Source of the DNA: CAADGL01 sp964643885
GTDB lineage: Bacteria > Planctomycetota > Phycisphaerae > UBA1845 > Fen-1342
Direction: 5' to 3'
Length of the DNA stretch: 17,559 nucleotides
NCBI GenBank assembly: GCA_964643885.1
Contig: CAZXUI010000089.1
Location: 1-17,559 of the forward strand
Shown here: positions 14,149 through 17,559 of the stretch, piece by piece
How positions within the stretch are numbered: the first letter of the stretch is position 1
How the letters are laid out: each line of letters starts with the position of its first letter
Position numbers and translations under genes: made by a program
The notes under the pieces: model-generated
The model's input: the letters and a program-made list of their open reading frames with translations, nothing else
Databases searched by the model: none
What the model was told of the DNA's origin: nothing

Positions 14149-14532
14149 ATGGCATCCGAAGTCTTGACCAGCCGAAGCGTTCGCCCCGCGAGCGGCCGAC
14201 CCGGCTCGCTCGTGGTTCACAGCCCGCCGCCGTCGGCCGACGCGCCGGCGGTGGTGGATGCGCCGGTGTCCGGGTTGTGCACGACCTGCGTGCGAGCGCC
14301 GGAGTGCGTGCTGCGGCTGCGCAGCCCCGGGGGCGTGCAGCGGTGCGAGGAATTCGTGCCGGGCGAGTCGGCCGCGACGCACCTGCTGGTGCTTCGCACC
14401 GGGCAGGAAGTGCCGGACGCTCCGCCCGGCGCGGCCCGGCGTCTCGGACTGTGCGCCAACTGCATTCACAACGAGACCTGCAAGCTGCCCCGCAGCGCGG
14501 GCGGCGTGTGGCACTGCGAAGCGTACGAATAA
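14149..14532 (+). CDS. Tandem four-cysteine repeat protein (metal- or Fe-S-binding?) upstream of gdhA
   Basis: This 127-residue protein has a disordered Pro/Ala/Ser N-terminus (1-40) and two homologous cysteine modules. The first has Cys44, Cys47, Cys53 and Cys66; the second has Cys102, Cys105, Cys111 and Cys123. Both share GLC-x2-C-x5-C, then an Arg-Ser-x-Gly-Gly-Val segment and a last Cys followed by Glu and an aromatic residue (RCEEF, HCEAY). Four cysteines per module suggest zinc or iron-sulfur binding. The second module ends the protein. No signal peptide is seen. GAGGAGA (14136-14142) sets the start. It precedes gdhA by 42 nt and probably shares the sigma-54 promoter. I do not know a named family; a redox or metal-linked accessory role is only suggested by context. 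Confidence 0.82.
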   Translation: MASEVLTSRSVRPASGRPGSLVVHSPPPSADAPAVVDAPVSGLCTTCVRAPECVLRLRSPGGVQRCEEFVPGESAATHLLVLRTGQEVPDAPPGAARRLGLCANCIHNETCKLPRSAGGVWHCEAYE

Positions 14533-14561
14533 CGTCTGTGCGAGCCGGCCGTAGTGCCGGC

Positions 14562-14567
14562 AAGGAG
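14562..14567 (+). promoter_or_regulatory. Ribosome-binding site that fixes the gdhA start
   Basis: AAGGAG lies 7 nt before the ATG at 14575. It rules out the in-frame GTG at 14554, which would put this site inside the coding region. Confidence 0.7.
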
Positions 14568-14574
14568 TGGCGTC

Positions 14575-15942
14575 ATGTTGGACCAGAAGGTCGTCGAGCA
14601 GGCGCAAGGCCGGCCGCAGACCGGCATCGAGTCGGCCGGTTCGCTGCCGACGGCGTCGCCGCGGCCGGCGCTGCCCGCGGTGAATGTGAACCGCACGCTG
14701 TATGACGTGGTCATGCAGCAGTTCGAGAAAGCCGCACGGCTGATGGAGCTGAACCCGAATATCCGCCGCATCCTCTCGTCGACGATGAACGAGATCGTGG
14801 TTCATTTCCCCGTGCGGCTCGAAGACGGCCGGGTCGAGATGCTGACGGGTTATCGCGTGCAGCACAACAACGCGCTCGGCCCGTTCAAGGGCGGGCTGCG
14901 CTATCACCCGTCGGTGAACGTGGACGAGGTGCGGGCGCTGGCGGCCTGGATGACGTGGAAGTGCGCGGTGGCGGAGATTCCCTTCGGCGGGGCGAAGGGC
15001 GGGATTCAGATCGACCCGAGCCGCTACACGACCACGGAGCTCGAGCGCATTTCACGGCGCTTCACCTTCGCGCTCGGTGCGAACATCGGCCCGGAGTATG
15101 ACATTCCCGCGCCGGACGTGAACACCAACGCCCAGATCATGGCGTGGATTCTCGACACGTATCTGACGACCGTGCCGCCGCATGAGCGCGGCCGCAGCAT
15201 GCATGTGGTGACCGGCAAGCCGATCGAGTCCGGCGGAAGCCAGGGCCGCGAGAAGGCGACCGGTCAGGGCGTGGTCAACCTGATCGAGCAGTGGTTCAGC
15301 GACCGGCAGCTCGAGCTGAAGGGGGCCACCTACACGGTGCAGGGCTTCGGCAACGTGGGCTCGTGGGTCGCGCGGCTGATGGCGGCGCGTGGCGCCAAGC
15401 TGATCGCCGTGCAGGACGTGACCGGCGCGATCCGCAACACGGGCGGCATCGATCCCTCGCGGCTGGCGACGCATGTGCAGATCAACGGCGGCATCAAGGG
15501 CTTCCGCGACGCCGAACCGCTCGACGAGCAGGAGTTCTTCTCCACGCGGGCCGACGTGTTCGTCCCGGCCGCGCTCGAGGGGCAGATCAACGCCCGCACG
15601 GCGCCGCTGCTGCGGGTGCGGCTGGTGGCCGAGGGCGCGAACGGCCCGACGGACCCGGAGGGCGACGCGATTCTGCGCGAGCGCGGGATCGGCGTGCTGC
15701 CGGATATTCTCTGCAACTCCGGCGGCGTGATCGTCAGCTACTTCGAGTGGCTCCAGAACAAGCGGAGCGAGTTCTGGGAGCTGGACGAGGTCGATTCCAA
15801 GCTCTATCGTCGCATCGTCGCGGCCTATCGCCGCGTGCGCGACACGACCGAGCGGCTCGGCACCGACTGGCGCACGGCCGCATACGTGGTCGCGCTCTCG
15901 CGGCTCGAAGCCGTGTACAAGGAGCGCGGCATCTTTCCGTAA
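14575..15942 (+). CDS. gdhA: Glutamate dehydrogenase (Glu/Leu/Phe/Val dehydrogenase family)
   Basis: This cytoplasmic enzyme interconverts glutamate and 2-oxoglutarate plus ammonium, linking nitrogen and carbon metabolism. Of its 455 residues, the first 35 or so are a low-complexity extension. The substrate domain has GPFKGGLRYHP (Lys105), MTWKCAV (Lys129), PFGGAKGGI (catalytic Lys141) and PAPDVNT (Asp181). Their spacing of 24, 12 and 40 residues equals that of Lys89, Lys113, Lys125 and Asp165 in the Clostridium symbiosum enzyme. The Rossmann domain has QGFGNVGSWVA. Lys at the substrate-side position supports glutamate over leucine or valine as substrate, though not decisively. Coenzyme preference cannot be read safely. 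The start is fixed by AAGGAG at 14562. It follows the Cys-repeat gene and is likely driven by the sigma-54 promoter at 14092. Confidence 0.95.
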   Translation: MLDQKVVEQAQGRPQTGIESAGSLPTASPRPALPAVNVNRTLYDVVMQQFEKAARLMELNPNIRRILSSTMNEIVVHFPVRLEDGRVEMLTGYRVQHNNALGPFKGGLRYHPSVNVDEVRALAAWMTWKCAVAEIPFGGAKGGIQIDPSRYTTTELERISRRFTFALGANIGPEYDIPAPDVNTNAQIMAWILDTYLTTVPPHERGRSMHVVTGKPIESGGSQGREKATGQGVVNLIEQWFSDRQLELKGATYTVQGFGNVGSWVARLMAARGAKLIAVQDVTGAIRNTGGIDPSRLATHVQINGGIKGFRDAEPLDEQEFFSTRADVFVPAALEGQINARTAPLLRVRLVAEGANGPTDPEGDAILRERGIGVLPDILCNSGGVIVSYFEWLQNKRSEFWELDEVDSKLYRRIVAAYRRVRDTTERLGTDWRTAAYVVALSRLEAVYKERGIFP

Positions 15943-16013
15943 TGCGAGTTTCGTGCGGGCCCGGCCGCGGCGGCCGACCACTCCGTCCGGCCGGGGCCGT
16001 GCTGTGACGCAGA

Positions 16014-16029
16014 CTGCCTCTTCGGGCAG
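16014..16029. terminator. Hairpin between convergent gdhA and nhaA
   Basis: CTGCC (16014-16018) and GGCAG (16025-16029) enclose the loop TCTTCG; flanking GA and TC can extend the stem past a small bulge. It lies in the 124-nt gap between the convergent stops at 15942 and 16067. A longer GC-rich imperfect dyad (about 15958-15997) precedes it. No U-tract follows. Confidence 0.4.
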
Positions 16030-16066
16030 AGTCAGCCAGACTGTCGCGGGGCGGCGGAGCTGGGAC

Positions 16067-17287
16067 TTACAGACCGTTGGTCTGTTCGGCCGGCCGGCCC
16101 CGCGGCAGGACTAACGCCAGCGTCGCCAATCCCAGCAGGGCCGAGACGATCGACCCGCCGAAAACGCCCACGCGCACCGCGACGGCAAGCTGCGCCCCGG
16201 CGTTCTCGAATGCCAGCGTGCCGATGAAGAGGCTCATCGTAAAGCCGATGCCGCAGAGCATGCCGATGCCGGCCATCGAGGCCCACGAGCCGCCTTGCGG
16301 CAGCCGGGCGCCCAGGAGCCTGACCGCCAGCAGCGTGAAGGCGAGGATGCCGAGCGGCTTGCCGATGATCAGGCCGAGGGCCGTGCCCAGGCTGACGCCG
16401 CCGAGGAAGGCGTCGCTCGTCACGCCGGCGAAGCTGACGCCGGAGTTCGCGAAGGCGAAGACCGGCAGAATCATGTAGGCCACCCACGGGTGCAGCTTGT
16501 GCTCCAGATCGCGCAGCGGCGAATGCTGCGGGTCGCGGCGGCTCGATATGGGAATGGCGAAGCCGACGATCACGCCGGCGAGCGTCGCGTGCACGCCGGA
16601 CTTGACCATGCAGACCCACATCGCCAGGCCGAGCAGCAGGTAAGGCACGCGGCTGGAGACGCCCGACAGGTTCAGCGCGAACAAACCGACGGCCCCGACC
16701 GCGCCGAGTCCGAGCGCTACCAGCGACAGGTGATCGGTGTAGAACAGCGCGATGATGACGATCGCGGCCAGGTCGTCGACGATCGCGACGGCCGTCAGAA
16801 AGACCTTCAGGCCGAGCGGCACGCGCGTCCCGAGCAGCGAAAGCACTCCGAGCGAGAAGGCGATGTCCGTCGCGGCCGGGATGGCCCATCCGCGCATCGC
16901 CGTCGCGTCGGCATAGTTCAATCCCGTATAGATCAGGGCCGGCAGGGCCACGCCGCCGACCGCTGCGACCGCGGGCAGCAGCACCTGGGCCCGGCTCGAT
17001 AGCTCGCCCTCCAGCACCTCGCGCTTGATCTCGAGCCCGACCAGCAGAAAGAACACCGCCATCAGGCCGTCATTGACGATCAGCAGAAAGTTCTTCTTCA
17101 GCTCGAGCTGGCCGAGCTTGACCTCGATCGGAATCGCCAGCAGCCACTCGTAGAGCTCGCGCAGGCCGGGCGCGTTGGCGAACCCGAGCGCCAGGGCGGC
17201 CGCGACCATCAGGACAATGCCGCCGGATGATTCGGTCGCGAGAAAGCGGGCGATGAAGGAGCGCGATTTCCCCACGATGGCTGCCAC
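16067..17287 (-). CDS. nhaA: Na+/H+ antiporter NhaA
   Basis: This inner-membrane protein exchanges external protons for internal sodium and contributes to pH and salt homeostasis. Its 406 residues are mostly hydrophobic helices (the E. coli protein has 388). Diagnostic motifs are NDGLMAVFFLLVGLEIKRE, PAATDIAFSLGVL with Asp141 (E. coli Asp133), and VAIVDDLAAI with the ion-binding pair Asp171-Asp172 (E. coli Asp163-Asp164). SGVHATLAGV and GFTMSLFIGTLAF follow. The start is a GTG at 17287 with a GAGG a few bases upstream; the N-terminal SRSFIARFLATESSGGIVLM fits the family, so no further extension is needed. A TATAAT on the minus strand at 17364-17359 could drive it. The C-terminus ends in a polar tail (PRGRPAEQTNGL). 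Confidence 0.96.
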   Translation of the reverse strand: MAAIVGKSRSFIARFLATESSGGIVLMVAAALALGFANAPGLRELYEWLLAIPIEVKLGQLELKKNFLLIVNDGLMAVFFLLVGLEIKREVLEGELSSRAQVLLPAVAAVGGVALPALIYTGLNYADATAMRGWAIPAATDIAFSLGVLSLLGTRVPLGLKVFLTAVAIVDDLAAIVIIALFYTDHLSLVALGLGAVGAVGLFALNLSGVSSRVPYLLLGLAMWVCMVKSGVHATLAGVIVGFAIPISSRRDPQHSPLRDLEHKLHPWVAYMILPVFAFANSGVSFAGVTSDAFLGGVSLGTALGLIIGKPLGILAFTLLAVRLLGARLPQGGSWASMAGIGMLCGIGFTMSLFIGTLAFENAGAQLAVAVRVGVFGGSIVSALLGLATLALVLPRGRPAEQTNGL

Positions 17288-17358
17288 GGGCGACCTCGAT
17301 TCCAGCTTGGACCCGGTCAGAAAGCGGCGGACACCGCGCGGCCGCCGCGAGTCGGGCG

Positions 17359-17364
17359 ATTATA
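17359..17364 (-). promoter_or_regulatory. Consensus -10 element for nhaA
   Basis: On the minus strand TATAAT runs from 17364 to 17359. A start near 17352 would give a leader of about 65 nt before the GTG at 17287. No close -35 match is present at 17-nt spacing (GTTCTC). Confidence 0.45.
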
Positions 17365-17509
17365 CGCGCCGGGCTCAGGCCGAGAACCGCGGGCCGACGC
17401 GAGTCGCAAGGTAGGGATTCTCTGGAGTCGTGCCGGCGCGGGCTCGGCCGCAGGCTTTCAGCGTGCGGCGCGGTGGGGGCGAGATGGGGATCTCGGCGGC
17501 GGACTCAGA

Positions 17510-17532
17510 ACCCCGTGCGCCAAGCACGGGGT
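17510..17532. terminator. 9-bp perfect hairpin near the window end
   Basis: ACCCCGTGC (17510-17518) and GCACGGGGT (17524-17532) pair perfectly around the 5-nt loop GCCAA. It is followed on the plus strand by CTATTG and preceded by GAA. It could end a minus-strand gene to the right of the window, or be a dispersed palindromic element. No second copy was seen in the window. Confidence 0.45.
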
Positions 17533-17559
17533 CTATTGAATGCCGAGTGACCCGCCGCT

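Larger units (their letters stand above)
17288..17559. other. Upstream region of nhaA, no gene seen
   Basis: This 272-nt end stretch holds the nhaA -10 element, the hairpin at 17510-17532 and a small GAGAT/ATCTC dyad (17481-17494). No coding frame with a ribosome-binding site was recognised. Confidence 0.45.

Noticed and set aside
14554..14574. Upstream GTG start for gdhA
   Set aside because: The AAGGAG at 14562-14567 would fall inside the coding region; the ATG at 14575 is ideally spaced from it.

Overview
The window is a GC-rich stretch of bacterial chromosome with tightly packed genes. Nothing in it looks like an insertion sequence, phage, tRNA, rRNA or CRISPR array. High GC, many secreted or lipid-anchored proteins, a DO-GTPase/GAP1-type operon, an FGE-sulfatase-fold protein and a sigma-54 two-component system suggest a planctomycete-like organism (Planctomycetota, perhaps Phycisphaerae-like). 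That placement is inference; no marker gene fixes it.

Layout. (1) 1-681, minus: N-terminal part of 4-hydroxyphenylpyruvate dioxygenase, cut by the window edge, with a plausible sigma-70 promoter at 783-811. (2) 1005-5557, plus: a tight five-gene operon of two coiled-coil/helical proteins, an FGE-sulfatase-fold protein without the usual catalytic cysteines, a zinc-ribbon P-loop GTPase, and a protein resembling GAP1 (GTPase-associated protein 1). The last two genes overlap by 22 nt. This resembles a class of NTPase-centred putative conflict/signalling systems and is the best candidate for a poorly described system. (3) 5579-6802, minus: exported YceI-like domain plus TPR-like repeats. (4) 7069-7227, plus: a 52-residue exported peptide with a perfect Shine-Dalgarno sequence. 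(5) 7365-9485, minus: secreted S9-family peptidase. (6) 9623-10561, minus: lipoprotein joining a Cys-phosphatase loop (HCX5R) to a C-terminal haem motif (CXXCH). (7) 10825-13892, plus: cytoplasmic GAF-type histidine kinase and NtrC-type sigma-54 activator, overlapping by ATGA; the kinase mRNA may be leaderless. (8) 14149-15942, plus: an eight-cysteine tandem-repeat protein followed by glutamate dehydrogenase. (9) 16067-17287, minus: NhaA sodium/proton antiporter.

The strongest functional reading is the 10.8-15.9 kb module. Between the sigma-54 activator and the Cys-repeat/glutamate dehydrogenase pair lies a correctly spaced -24/-12 element (14092-14107), placed so that the transcript would start about 31 nt before the next ATG. 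An AT-rich imperfect palindrome (14006-14030) sits about 100 bp upstream of the predicted start, where enhancer-binding proteins usually bind. This suggests local sigma-54 control of glutamate dehydrogenase, perhaps with the Cys-rich protein as an accessory factor.

Convergent gene pairs are separated by strong inverted repeats without U-tracts (5562-5577, 7285-7343, about 16014-16029), probably bidirectional terminators. Perfect TATAAT hexamers at 6913, 10811 and 17364 (minus) stand out against the GC-rich background.
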